A DNA stretch of 64,000 bases from Mesorhizobium loti. Lineage in GTDB: Bacteria; Pseudomonadota; Alphaproteobacteria; Rhizobiales; Rhizobiaceae. The translations under genes and the position numbers were made by a program. Under the pieces are notes generated by a model. That model saw only the letters and a list, made by a program, of their open reading frames with translations. It was not told where the DNA came from and ran no database searches. Shown one piece after another: positions 38,119 to 51,212 of this stretch (position 1 is its first letter; every line of letters begins with the position of its first letter). The DNA lies in assembly GCF_001510895.1 (NCBI RefSeq), contig NZ_LPWA01000111.1, positions 1 to 64,000 on the forward strand, read 5' to 3'.

Positions 38119-38600
38119 AAGGTTCGGCGCAAGCCGAGGTGGCGTGCTCGAGGTGCGTAGCCGCGCATGGCAGCAGGACGGCACTCTGTCCGCCAGATAC
38201 CGGAATGAGGCCACGAATGAGAGGAAGGAGCCTGCCGGCATCTTCTACTACTGGAACGGAGAACGGCCCCGAGACCCGAACGCACCGTAAACTCTATGGT
38301 TCGGGAGAGACCCCTGCTGGAGTCCGTCGATCGCGCGCCGCCAGGTGTTGGACGGCGCGTTCGGATAGACCCAAGGGAATAAACGCGCGGACGTCCGGTG
38401 TCTACCTGCGCGCCGATCCGGAGGACCTGGCCATCCTGGACGTCGCAAAATCTCGATTCGATCAGCCGCGGACCTCAACTTCACGGTCGGCGAAGTTTGC
38501 TTTCAGGAGGCGCGAAAGGAGCCCTCAAATGGCCGAGATTCGGTCCAACCTTCGCATGCCCGAGGTCAACCGCCGGTCGCTCATAAATTCGCACCGCCAT
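38119..38600 (+). pseudogene. decayed gene of unknown function
   Basis: A protein-like segment reads VLEVRSRAWQQDGTLSARYR then NEATNERKEPAGIFYYWNGE and RPRDPNAP, and stops at about 38290. Removing one T restores KLYGSGE, and a further segment NARTSGVYLRADPEDLAILD follows in the frame ending past 38600. I do not recognise a domain. The order and continuity of the segments suggest one gene broken by two or more indels. Confidence 0.4.
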
Positions 38601-38658
38601 TGCGTGATGCCGTTCAGCACGCTTGTATCTGCGACGCGTCAGAGCGGGGAGTAGTCAT

Positions 38659-39492
38659 TTGTCTGCCAGAAACGAAACGTCCGCCGGTCACGAAGCGAGC
38701 GACGCCGGCTGGCTCGACCTTCATTTCGAATCGTCGCGCCCCGAATACGAGGCGGCATTCCTCGACGCCGGCATCCGCCCGGGCTGGAGTGTGCTTGACG
38801 CCGGTTGCGGCAGCGGCAGCTTCCTGCCGCTCATCTGGAGGGCCGTTGGCCCATCCGGCTTCATCGCCGCGCTAGACCTCGCGCCCGAAAACATCGCCCG
38901 GGTTAAGACGCTCGCAGGCACGCTGTCCCAGTCGCCGGAAATTGCCGCACACGTCGGCAGCATCCTGTCGCTCCCATTCGCCAACGCATCGTTCGATTGT
39001 GTCTGGTCTGCCAATGTCATGCAGTATCTGACGCCGGCCGAGTTCGAGCTTGCCGTCGGCGAGGCCAAGCGCGTGTTGAAACCGGGCGGCATCTTCGCTG
39101 TCAAGGATTTCGATTCGACCATCCTGCAGATCCTGCCTATGGATCGGGCCCTGTTCGCGCGTTTCATGGCAGCCAGGCTCCAGGGATTTCGCGACCGAGG
39201 CGTGCTCGGCACCGATTGCGGTTCGACACTTCCGAGGCGGCTGCGGCAGGCGGGCTTGGAGGTCATCAGCCGCAAGGGCTGGCTGGTCGAGCGCTGGGCG
39301 ACCGCGCCTCGTTTCACGCATGACTATGTTCGGGACCTGCTAGCCTATTTTGCCAGTGTCGCGCCGGGCTATGCCCTCCCTGACGCTGACCTGGCCTGTT
39401 GGCGGGAACTGGGGGAGCGGCCGAATGGCCTGATCGACGATCCGGACTTCTGCTATCGCGAGTTCTTCGTGGTGGCGGTCTGTCGGATTTAG
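38659..39492 (+). CDS. class I SAM-dependent methyltransferase (UbiE/Methyltransf_11 type)
   Basis: About 277 residues from TTG 38659 (GGGGAG 7 bases upstream); the frame begins at 38623 without support. Motif I is VLDAGCGSGSFLPLIWRAVG, strand 2 is FIAALDLAPENIARVK, and post-motif features are DCVWSANVMQYLTPAEF and RVLKPGGIFAVKDFD. It methylates an unknown small molecule. No partner genes are adjacent. Confidence 0.83.
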   Translation: MSARNETSAGHEASDAGWLDLHFESSRPEYEAAFLDAGIRPGWSVLDAGCGSGSFLPLIWRAVGPSGFIAALDLAPENIARVKTLAGTLSQSPEIAAHVGSILSLPFANASFDCVWSANVMQYLTPAEFELAVGEAKRVLKPGGIFAVKDFDSTILQILPMDRALFARFMAARLQGFRDRGVLGTDCGSTLPRRLRQAGLEVISRKGWLVERWATAPRFTHDYVRDLLAYFASVAPGYALPDADLACWRELGERPNGLIDDPDFCYREFFVVAVCRI

Positions 39493-39813
39493 CGCTCTGT
39501 GGCAGATTCAAAGGCTTCGGTGGTGGCATCACTCGCGGCGGGTACAAATGCGCGCTGCTCGCCTCAATGGGGCAAAACCTGCTCACAGAATGATATTGTA
39601 GCATAATTCACGAACCGCCGGCACGAAGCTAGGCAATCCGCGTAATGCGGCGTGAGGTTCTGACGCCGACCGGCGCGCTGAGCTGTTGCTTTTCATTGTT
39701 CCCACAGGGGTCAGTCGGCCATCACAGCGGGTCTCAAATCGGCCGCGACTGGCGCCTCCGTAGCTCGCCATTACGCGGCGGTCCGGATGGTGTCCGGAAC
39801 CGCCGGCCCTCGA
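39493..39813. other. 321-base intergenic region
   Basis: Lies between the convergent methyltransferase and formate dehydrogenase genes. I see no gene or T-tailed hairpin. Confidence 0.35.
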
Positions 39814-41011
39814 TCAGGTCTTAAAATGTGCCGCCTCTTCAGAACCGCGCGTCGCGTCTCCCGCGCTGTAAGAATGCGCGCCGGCGCCGGCGAGCTTGCC
39901 GCCGTCGACGATCAGATATTCCTCGCGGATCGGCTTGCCTTCGAACCAGCATTCCAGAATCTCCCGCGTGCCGGCGGCATAGCGCGCCTGGGCGGACAGC
40001 GATGACCCCGAGATGTGCGGCGTCATGCCGTGATGCGGCATCGACCGCCAAGGATGGTCTCTAGGCGCAGGCTGCGGGAACCAGACGTCGCCGGCATAGC
40101 CTGCAAGCTGGCCGGTCTCGAGTGCGCGGGCGACCGCGTCGCGATTGCAGATCTTGCCGCGCGCCGTGTTCACCAGATAGGCGCCGCGCTTCATCTTGGC
40201 GATCATCTTCTCGTCGAAGAGGTTTTCCGTCTCCGGATGCAGCGGCGCGTTGATGGTGACGACATCGCAGACAGGCACCATTTGCGCCGCCGTTTTGTGG
40301 AAAGTGACGCCAAGCTCCTTCTCAACCGCCTCGGGAAGCCGATGGCGATCGGTATAGTGCAGCTTGACGTCGAATGGCTTCAAGCGGCGCAGCACCGCGC
40401 TGCCGATCCGCCCGGCGCCGACGGTACCGATGTCCATCCCCTCGACATCATAGGAACGCGCGACGCAGTCCGCGATGTTCCAGCCGCCTTTCACGACCCA
40501 CTGGTAGGAAGGGATGTAGTTCCGCACGAGGCCGAGGATCATCATGACCACATGTTCGGACACGCTGATCGAGTTGCAATAGGTCACCTCGGCAACCGTG
40601 ACGCCGCGATCCATCGCGGCCTGGAGGTCGACATGGTCGGACCCGATGCCGGCGGTGATCGCGAGCTTCAGCCTGGATGCTTGGCGATGCGCTCTGCTGT
40701 CAAATAGGCGGGCCAGAAAGGCTGCGAGATCACGATCTCGGCATCCGCGAGCTCATGTTCGAACACGCTGTCAGGACCATCCTTGTCCGAGGTCACCACC
40801 AGGCTGTGACCCTTGCTCTCGAGAAAGTTCCGGAGGCCCAGTTCGCCAGACACGCTGCCGAGCAGGACGCCCGGCTGAAAATCGATGGCCTCGGTGTGGG
40901 AAGCGTCTGGCCTCCCGGATAGCGTTGAAGCTTCGGCAGGCCATCCCGCACATAGCTTGTCGGATATCCGTCGACCGGATCGTCATAGAGGACGCAAACG
41001 ACCTTTGCCAT
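39814..41011 (-). pseudogene. fdh: NAD-dependent formate dehydrogenase, two frameshifts
   Basis: Three frames together give a full-length (about 400 residues) D-2-hydroxyacid-type formate dehydrogenase: MAKVVCVLYDDPVDGYPTSY; then GELGLRNFLESKGHSLVVTS and FWPAYLTAERIAKHP; then VTYCNSISVSEHVVMMILGL, GTVGAGRIGSAVLRRL (NAD-binding Gly motif), VNTARGKICNRDAVARALET and HISGSSLSAQARYAAGTREI with the catalytic His. The switches are at about 40908 (CCGAGG where CCGGAGG is expected) and 40677 (CCAGG where CCAAGG is expected), each a lost base. The enzyme oxidises formate to CO2, giving NADH. As read it cannot be made intact. Confidence 0.88.
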
Positions 41012-41394
41012 TTCCATCTCCCTTCAGCTGAAAGCGAAGAGGAGGCGCTCGACTCCATCAAAGCTGCCGGTCAAGGCTGACGACCAGCAGGGCGATTTGC
41101 TCTGTTGAACTATCTGTGGCCTGCAGGTTCGTTCCCGGCGCTCCCACGTTCGAATAAATGGCACCATTCTAATAAAGGTGGAGGAGCAGGACACGGTTTC
41201 AAGTACGGCGGCTGGGTTGGCGGCGGGAATGCCACGTGCGATCAGACGAAGCGTTCGCAGCGGTCCGAAGAAGCGCCGATCGCAGGCACCCTCGACGCGA
41301 ACGATTTCAAGGAACGGGCTGTGAGCATGCGCGATCTTGCTCGACGCTCGCTTAGGCGTGCGTCCGCAGCCGGCCTGCCCCCGCCTACAATGCC
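41012..41394. other. 383-base region without a recognisable gene
   Basis: Lies between fdh and the relaxase remnant. Frames on both strands lack conserved segments. Confidence 0.35.
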
Positions 41395-41640
41395 CGTCTC
41401 GACATAGTGGGTGCATCCGTCGACGCCGTCGACGACGACATAGAGCCCGCCGTCCATCCCGTCGCCGGCAAGTCCCTTCGCCAGCACCCGCCCCACGATC
41501 GGCTCTGTGATCTCTCTGCCATGGATCACATATTGACTGGGCGCATGCTCGTTGGCGATGCCGTGATCGGCGAGTGCCTGATGCACGGTCTTGATGATGT
41601 CGTTGCGCGTGCCGAGGTTGCGCAGGACCTCTTCCGCATC
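41395..41640 (-). pseudogene. relaxase (VirD2-like/DUF3363) remnant
   Basis: The segment EEVLRNLGTRNDIIKTVHQA, then VIHGREITEPIVGRVLAKGL and LYVVVDGVDGCTHYVET, matches the middle of the large mobilisation relaxases of rhizobial integrative elements. The N-terminal nuclease and C-terminal parts are absent and surrounding sequence in the frame (41242-41715) is unrelated. It marks a former conjugative or mobilisable element. Confidence 0.7.
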
Positions 41641-41792
41641 ACAGGCAGCTCTTGGCGGCCGCATGGCTGAAGCGGACATTCGGGTCGGAGACCGCCCGAT
41701 TTTCATCTGACCCAAGCGCCAATCTCAAACAGGAGTTTGTCGGCTGAGGGAAGCCGACATTAGAAGGGCAAAGTGTAAGCCTTCGCATGTTG

Positions 41793-41812
41793 ACATAAAG
41801 ATGTCTTTATGT
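41793..41812 (+). promoter_or_regulatory. palindromic operator candidate before metH
   Basis: ACATAAAGA (41793-41801) and TCTTTATGT (41804-41812) are perfect 9-base arms around TG. The left arm overlaps a TTGACA -35 box at 41790-41795, so a bound protein would block transcription. ArsR-type S-adenosylhomocysteine-responsive repressors (SahR) act at AT-rich palindromes upstream of methionine-cycle genes; assignment to SahR is an inference. Confidence 0.7.
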
Positions 41813-41855
41813 GATGGCATTGCCAATGTCGGAATGGGAATGGAAAGCGTCGCAT

Positions 41856-45638
<3,783 letters not shown>

Positions 45639-46264
45639 AGGGGGACCTAATGCCCCAACGCGTCGTCATCTTCGCTCGCAGCGTATCTGCCCGTGGCGCC
45701 GTGAACTTCTCGCCAGACCTGCAGTCGTTGAAGCAGGCCCCGGTCGCCGGCATGCTCGGCAACCCGTTAGTTTCGACGAGTTTCCGCTCCGGGCGCTGCT
45801 GCTGACGGCACAGCCGTTCAGTCCATGATAGGTGTTGGCACTGGCAACGAATTGTGGCCTATGTGGAGGCAAAGCAAATCGCTTATCTCCCGCCTCGCGC
45901 TAAGCGCATTGCGGCCACCTAGGATTTGGGTGCCCACGAATAGTCGCTTGATCGATTCGATCGACGGATCGCCATCGGCGATTCAGCCTAAATTTAACCT
46001 AAGGAAGCTCTCGCCGGCTGCTCCCCACGATGCCGCGCGGCTGGACTGCGGCTGCATAGTCGACATGTGCCGCATGCAGCGTTGCCGGCTGATTGGCTCC
46101 CCTCCTGCCCCGTTTCTTCTGGAGGGTATGGGAAAGCCCAGTCCCCAAATATAAATATAGTGCGCTGCAACAAAAATGTTGCAGCGCAGGTAGTGCTGTC
46201 ACATAGTCGCCTCAATATGCAGGGCGCGGGGCGGGGCACCATCGTCAACCAGAGGGATAAGGAA
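45639..46264. other. 626-base intergenic region between metH and the phasin gene
   Basis: A 51-codon frame at 45650-45808 (GGGGGA upstream) is weakly protein-like but unrecognised. The phasin promoter must lie in the last 150 bases, which include the AT-rich stretch AAATATAAATATAGTG. Confidence 0.35.
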
Positions 46265-46699
46265 ATGTCCAAGACCACTGACAAGCCCACCGAAACCGCC
46301 GAATTTTTGGCAGCCATCCCTGGCAAGGCCACCGAGCAACTTCGCGCAGTCGCCGAGAAGGGCATCGAGCAGTCGAAAGACGCTCTTGCCAAATTCCAAT
46401 CGGGCGGTGAAGACGCCCAGAAGGCGCTCGAGTCGACCGCCCAAACGGCGAAATCGGTCGGCAACGAGCTGTCGCTGAAGATGATCGCCGCATTGCGCGC
46501 CAATGCCGAAGCTGACTTCTCGCACCTTGAGGCTCTGGTCCGTGCGAAGTCGCTGTCCGAAGTTTTTGAGTTGCAGACCACCTTTCTGCGCAAGCGCGTC
46601 GAAATGGGCGTCGAGCAAGCCAAGGAATTCCAGGAGCTCTCTGCCAAGCGGCGACTGATGTCTCGAAGCCGGTCAAAGACGCCTTCGAGAAGGCGCTGA
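46265..46699 (+). CDS. phasin family protein (C-terminus frameshifted)
   Basis: From ATG 46265 (AAGGAA upstream) the product reads MSKTTDKPTETAEFLAAIPG, then a long amphipathic helical region (EQLRAVAEKGIEQSKDALAK to LQTTFLRKRVEMGVEQAKEF), the phasin_2 fold that coats polyhydroxyalkanoate granules. After QELSAK the frame becomes Arg/Ser-rich and ends at 46699. The adjacent frame gives the expected AATDVSKPVKDAFEKAL and stops at 46716. One missing G near 46652 (AAGCGGCG for AAGGCGGCG) explains it. The body is intact, so the protein probably still works or the shift is an error. An open extension upstream to 46067 is not coding. Confidence 0.85.
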   Translation: MSKTTDKPTETAEFLAAIPGKATEQLRAVAEKGIEQSKDALAKFQSGGEDAQKALESTAQTAKSVGNELSLKMIAALRANAEADFSHLEALVRAKSLSEVFELQTTFLRKRVEMGVEQAKEFQELSAKRRLMSRSRSKTPSRRR

Positions 46700-46755
46700 A
46701 TCTCAAGGCCGCCTGATTGTTTAGGTGACCAGAATACGTGCAAATCGGCACAGGA

Positions 46756-46786
46756 AAAGATCGGGGCCCCCCTGCCGATCTTTTTC
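46756..46786 (+). terminator. rho-independent terminator after the phasin gene
   Basis: AAAGATCGG (46756-46764) pairs with CCGATCTTT (46775-46783), loop GGCCCCCCTG, followed by further T (TTC). Confidence 0.8.
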
Positions 46787-46887
46787 TGTTTGGCCTAGTT
46801 TGAGACGCAATTTGGTATCACGCGTGGAATCGGTGAGTCGAGGCCAAGGATAACCCGATCAATAACTCGACCCTTGGCTGCACCACA

Positions 46888-47022
46888 TGGCTTCTCGCCA
46901 GCTTCAAGCGCGACTACCCGCTCCAAAAGCTTCCTTGGGAAACCCCAATTATTCGCTAATGCGGCGCTTCGCATTTGAATGTCGCACTGCTCGACGTCAG
47001 GATCGGCGCTGACGTGTCTTTC
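46888..47022. repeat. 135-bp dispersed repeat, copy B
   Basis: The counterpart of 30385-30519 in the same orientation, about 16.5 kb away. On the minus strand it runs on in frame from the porin remnant (SADPDVEQCDIQMRSAAL), showing it joined that gene by insertion or recombination. Confidence 0.8.
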
Positions 47023-47250
47023 AACGCCACGGACAGTGCTGTCCACATCATACTTCGCGAATGCGACGCCTCCGCCAGATAGGGCAAGAACCTATCAAGG
47101 GCAGCATATCCTGCGCGAGCCCTGATCGCCCCTTCCCATTTAACCTGGGCTTCAAACGTCTGTGTTGGGTCGAGACCACCCGCAGGGTTGTGGAGGGTGC
47201 CGTCGCCCCGAACGTGGGCGTAATTGCGGATGCCGGCGTCCCCGGAGCTT
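47023..47250 (-). pseudogene. outer-membrane beta-barrel (Omp25/31-like) remnant
   Basis: The minus-strand segments TQTFEAQVKWEGAIRARAGY and DRFLPYLA lie in one frame, continued as GGGVAFAKYDVDS in the next. This is the middle of a rhizobial porin-like outer-membrane protein. Both ends are missing and the frame changes near 47075. Confidence 0.65.
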
Positions 47251-47440
47251 AGGTTCGAGCGGCTTGTCGCGTAGTGGAAAACGGAAGAAAAGTGGAACGC
47301 GCGTGCACAGGATTTGCAATTTGCACACGACAGAACACTAAGCTTTTGAAATCGCATATAAATCTGGCCCATCCATCACCTGTCGTATTGGCACCATGCT
47401 AGCATAGGACTTCTGCTGATCGGGCCTTGCTTCCCCCTTC

Positions 47441-47587
47441 TTACCCGCGGCCAAACAGTTTGCGCATCTGCATTGCCATGTCCGATGGGCTCGCTGTCGA
47501 CAGGAACGTCGAGGCATGGGTCCCGTCAGGCCGAACCACATGGACGGTGGAAGTGTGGTCCATGAAGTGATTGTCGCCGATGACGCG
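47441..47587 (-). pseudogene. SCO1/SenC C-terminal remnant
   Basis: The 48-residue end FMDHTSTVHVVRPDGTHAST then SPSDMAMQMRKLFG matches the conserved His-containing C-terminus of SCO copper chaperones used in cytochrome oxidase assembly. The CxxxC domain is missing. It abuts the ATPase remnant head to head. Confidence 0.6.
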
Positions 47588-48123
47588 CTTCCCGCCGCGC
47601 ATCGACGCGCAGGCCGGACTGGAGGCGTTGAAAGACGCCGGCATCGAGCCGGTGATGCTGACGGAGAAGACAGTCGGACGGCGCTGCGATCGCGACAGGC
47701 CTGAGGCTTGCCGTGCATGCCGAAATGATGCCTGAGCCAAGGAGCGTGCCGTTCGCGACGCGCAGGGCACAGGCTGGAAGATCGCGAAGTTCGGCGACGG
47801 CATCAACGACGCGCCAGCGCTCGCCGCCGCCGATGTTGGCATCGCCGTGGGCGGCGGCACCGATGTCGCGCTCGAGACGGCCGATGCCGAGGTCCTGCAC
47901 AGGCGCGTCACCGACCTCGCCGCGACGATCGAGCTGTCGCGCCGGACCCTGAACGACATATACCAGAACATTGCTCCGGCTGAAGGCGGTCTTCCTAGTC
48001 ACGACGATCGTCGGCATTACCGGCCTGTGGCCGACCGTTCTGGCGGACACCAGAGCAGCGGTTCTCGTCTCGGCCAACGCCATGCACCTGCTGGCGTGGC
48101 ACCCGCGTGTTCTGTCGGGCTGA
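47588..48123 (+). pseudogene. P1B-type metal ATPase C-terminal remnant
   Basis: Segments in different frames read AGLEALKDAGIEPVMLT; then KIAKFGDGINDAPALAAADV and GIAVGGGTDVALETADAEVL (the hinge GDGxNDAP motif and following helix); then LKAVFLVTTIVGITGLWPTV and NAMHLLAWHP to a stop at 48121. This is the P-domain and last helices of a Zn/Cd/Cu-type ATPase with several indels. Confidence 0.75.
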
Positions 48124-48289
48124 GTAGGACATCCGCTATTTCTTCATGTTGAGAATGAGAGAGACGCAAGCTGACAAATTGCCCGTTGCCGCCACTGCAA
48201 GCAACGCTGGGATAACTAACTTCCGTGGCCTCAAAACGATCGAGCCAACCGAGGGATCAGCGGGCCGAACGATTAGACTTGCGGGCGTA

Positions 48290-49021
48290 TCAGACGCCGC
48301 GTTTGTTGCCCCAGGCCAGTACGTGTAGTTGCGGCAGGACTGTCGCCGTGAACCACCGATCCGCCGCGACCTTGTCGACAAGCCAGCGGAAGCGCCGCAT
48401 CAAATCGTCGACATCGGCCTCCTCATTGCCCGGGCCGGCATGCGTCATCAACGGGGCAGGATTCCCGACCTGAAGGTAAACCGGCAAAGCCGGATAGCGC
48501 CTCGCAACAAGCCGGGCATAAGCATAATCGTCGTCATCAAACACGGCCACTTTGACGGCGCATCGCGGTCCGCTCGCCGCCGCCGCAACGCAATCGGCAA
48601 GAGCCTGCCAGTCGGTTGCCATCCCAGAAGACGGCGGCTTGGGGCTGAGGATCAGCCATTCGAGCGCGGCGAACCAAGGCTGGGCCACGCTGCCCTGGGT
48701 CTCCAAGGCGAATGTGTAGCCCGTCCGGTGCCCCAGCGCGATGAGCGGCGCCAGAGGCTGAATCGCGGGATTGCCGCCCGACAGAGATACGAGCACCGGC
48801 TCGGAGCCAGCCAGATGCTCGACGCGCGCCAGGATCTCCGCCGACGTCATCAACGTCCATTCATCTCGAAATTCGGGCAGAACCGCATAGAGCGTATCGC
48901 ACCACCGACAGCGATAATCGCAACCGCCAGTGCGCACGAAGACGGTCGGGTGTCCGATCAATGGACCTTCGCCCTGGACCGTCGGACCGAAGATTTCGCT
49001 GATACGGATGCTGCCTTTCAT
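48290..49021 (-). CDS. queE: 7-carboxy-7-deazaguanine synthase
   Basis: About 243 residues from ATG 49021. It is a radical SAM enzyme with CDYRCRWC (CxxxCxxC, about 33-40) after FGPTVQGEGPLIGHPTVFVR, and SLSGGNPA for SAM binding. It converts carboxy-tetrahydropterin to carboxydeazaguanine, the second of three steps towards preQ0. The start overlaps the queD stop by 4 bases; a longer open frame to 49111 lies inside queD and is rejected. Confidence 0.93.
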   Translation of the reverse strand: MKGSIRISEIFGPTVQGEGPLIGHPTVFVRTGGCDYRCRWCDTLYAVLPEFRDEWTLMTSAEILARVEHLAGSEPVLVSLSGGNPAIQPLAPLIALGHRTGYTFALETQGSVAQPWFAALEWLILSPKPPSSGMATDWQALADCVAAAASGPRCAVKVAVFDDDDYAYARLVARRYPALPVYLQVGNPAPLMTHAGPGNEEADVDDLMRRFRWLVDKVAADRWFTATVLPQLHVLAWGNKRGV

Positions 49022-49374
49022 GGACGATATTCTGCCCAGGTTTTTGGGGTCTCGCTGACGCGGACAGCAGCAACCTCCGGCCAAAGCGCGCTGCACCAGT
49101 CGTAGATCCACTTGGCGAGGACCTCGCTGGTTGTCTGATCGTGTCCCAGGACATCATTGAGGTGCCGATGATCGAGCTTTTCGTCGATGAAGGCCTTCAG
49201 AGGCGAGAGTTCACGAAAGTCGCGGACAAAGCCGACCGGATCGAGCTCGGCCGATTGCAACACAACCTCGACTTCGTAATTGTGGCCATGGAGCCTGGCG
49301 CAAGGATGCTGTGCTGGCAGGCCGCCGATCACGTGCGATGCCGAAAACGAATACCGCTTGGCGATGGTGTACAT
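49018..49374 (-). CDS. queD: 6-carboxytetrahydropterin synthase
   Basis: The 118-residue PTPS-family enzyme has zinc His residues in SFSASHVIGG and LHGHNYEVEV, and the DHRHLND motif (about 67-73). The usual catalytic Cys lies in QHPCARLHGHN. It makes carboxy-tetrahydropterin from dihydroneopterin triphosphate. Middle gene of queC-queD-queE. Confidence 0.93.
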   Translation of the reverse strand: MYTIAKRYSFSASHVIGGLPAQHPCARLHGHNYEVEVVLQSAELDPVGFVRDFRELSPLKAFIDEKLDHRHLNDVLGHDQTTSEVLAKWIYDWCSALWPEVAAVRVSETPKTWAEYRP

Positions 49375-49383
49375 GGCCGTGCC

Positions 49384-50094
49384 TTATGACCGTTGTCTTG
49401 CCTGGTGTTGCCGGCATGCATCGATCCAGTAGTCCGGGTCATCGTAAGGCGTCGGATCCTCTTGGCCGGCCAGGAAAAACGCCTCGCGCCGCTCAACGCA
49501 GGTGCCGCAACGACCGCAGTGACGGGCCCCGCCCTGGTAGCACGACCAGGTGTCTGCGAATGGCACGCCGAGCCGCGCGCCTTCGCGCACGATGTCGGCT
49601 TTGCTCAGCCGCAAGAACGGCGTGTACAACGCAATCTGCGCCACTCCGTCCAGCGCGTGGCGCTGCATCGCCTCGAAGGCTTCGACGAAGGCCGGGCGGC
49701 AGTCCGGGTATATGAAATGGTCGCCGCCGTGGACCGCCGCCGCCACCGCGTCAGCCTGTTCCGCCGCCGCGACGCCGAAGGCGACCGCAAGCATGATGGC
49801 GTTGCGGTTGGGCACCACGGTGATCCGCATGGTGTCTTCCGCATAATGCCCCTCAGGAACCGGTTCACCACCGGTCAGCGCCGATCCGGTCAGGACGCGT
49901 CCGACCGCGGTAATATCAACTACGTCGTGGGCCACCCCGAGGCGTAACGCGCAGCCACGCGCATAGTCCAGCTCCTTCTTGTGGCGCTGGCCGTAGTCGA
50001 ACGACACCAACCGCGCGAGCGCTCCTTCGACGGCGACTTTGTGGGCGAGCGTGACGGAGTCCAATCCGCCGGAACAGATAACGATGGTCTTCAC
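49384..50094 (-). CDS. queC: 7-cyano-7-deazaguanine (preQ0) synthase
   Basis: The 236-residue ATP-dependent ligase has the PP-loop SGGLDS (8-13), HGGDHFIYPDCRPAF, and a C-terminal zinc site with Cys in CYQGGARHCGRCGTC. It makes preQ0 from carboxydeazaguanine and ammonia. The trio supplies preQ0 for queuosine in tRNA (or, in some genomes, for deazaguanine DNA modification; no dpd genes are visible here). queD begins 9 bases after its stop. Confidence 0.94.
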   Translation of the reverse strand: MKTIVICSGGLDSVTLAHKVAVEGALARLVSFDYGQRHKKELDYARGCALRLGVAHDVVDITAVGRVLTGSALTGGEPVPEGHYAEDTMRITVVPNRNAIMLAVAFGVAAAEQADAVAAAVHGGDHFIYPDCRPAFVEAFEAMQRHALDGVAQIALYTPFLRLSKADIVREGARLGVPFADTWSCYQGGARHCGRCGTCVERREAFFLAGQEDPTPYDDPDYWIDACRQHQARQRS

Positions 50095-50836
50095 TCAGGT
50101 TCCTTGTTTTGACCGGGTAAGGCTGCGACCGGATCGGCTAACGCACCGATAAACGTTCTAAGGTTGACGCCAGCGACGGCGCCGTTCGACAAATGGATCG
50201 AATGAGCGAATAGCCCAGCCGAACTATCGACCCATCTGCCTTCGGGCGTAAAAAGCGCCTGCTTATGCGGTTGTCAACAGCTACGTGGCCCGGACTGAAA
50301 GACGTCGCTCTGGGAGGCACTCGCCGTTTGGCTTCGAGACCATCTCGGAATCACATAGCGCCAACCACTTTTCGGACAGAGATTCAAACAGGCCGCGAGA
50401 GTGGCGGTATCACCCAATCCACATACGAAACGGATCGTCGGCGGCCTCATGGCAAGCATGATAACTGACATCGTGGTCGAGGTGGTCGTGCGGCGCTACA
50501 AGACCGAAGAGTGACTGCAGGGCTGGCATTATCCACAGCCGCGGCGATCGATCCGTAAACCTGTAACGGCTGAATTAGTCTCTCGGTGGGAGGTCGCGCC
50601 CGACCCTCACCGCGTTGCCTGGGCGGGTGAATACATCCGTGTTCACCTTTGCGTGTGCGCCCGGAACGCTCGGCCGTTGTGCTTTAATTTCGCTCGGTTA
50701 TGCGTTCGGCGCCTATCTTGCCGCTGCCGCTGGCCACACGCGCCGGCACGACCTTGGAATTGCGTGACGAAGATGCGGCTGCACGGCTAACCATTGCATA
50801 TTCGATCTGGCTACGCGGGCGACGAGAAAGAGATGG
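50095..50836. other. queC leader and 700-base region without a clear gene
   Basis: The ~50 bases before queC (50100-50150, minus strand) can fold a CCGG/CCGG stem with an A-rich tail ending in AAGGA, loosely like a preQ1-I riboswitch (weak). A short plus-strand segment at about 50440-50515 reads GLMASMITDIVVEVVVRRYK and ends at a stop, perhaps the tail of a lost membrane protein. Confidence 0.3.
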
Positions 50837-51037
50837 TCAGCGGCTTAGCTGCATGATTTGGTCCACGTCGTTGTTAACTCGCAGCGAGGCTGCGCGGTCG
50901 CCCTGTGCATAGCCGAAATACAGCACGGTGTACCCTGGGTGGCCAGCGCTTGGGAGGATACGCTTCATGTGGGTGATTTGTTGCAGGTTAATGACGACAA
51001 GGTTGCCCTCGACATCGGTGACCTGAATCCAGCGCAT
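50837..51037 (-). CDS. small hypothetical protein
   Basis: 66 residues from ATG 51037 (GGGAGGG about 9 bases upstream): MRWIQVTDVEGNLVVINLQQ at the start, with YTVLYFGYAQGD later. Well-formed beta-rich sequence of unknown function. The open frame extends to 51559 as a shadow of the kinase gene, which I reject. Confidence 0.6.
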   Translation of the reverse strand: MRWIQVTDVEGNLVVINLQQITHMKRILPSAGHPGYTVLYFGYAQGDRAASLRVNNDVDQIMQLSR

Positions 51038-51212
51038 TGATGATTGCCCTCCCGTTTTTCGAAAAGAATCAAAGGTGATAGGGGTGTTCGTGGGTAGGCC
51101 AGTGAGCGGGTGCTGGCCTCCACGCCGATCGTCTGCGCGCACCAACTGGTCGCCCGTGATGAAGTCTTCGCGCAGAAATGCGCGGGGCCGATCCCAATCA
51201 CAGCACCACCGA

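Noticed and set aside
37881..38654. 257-residue plus-strand frame
   Set aside because: Only short pieces look protein-like and these lie in different frames, better explained by a decayed gene at 38119-38600.
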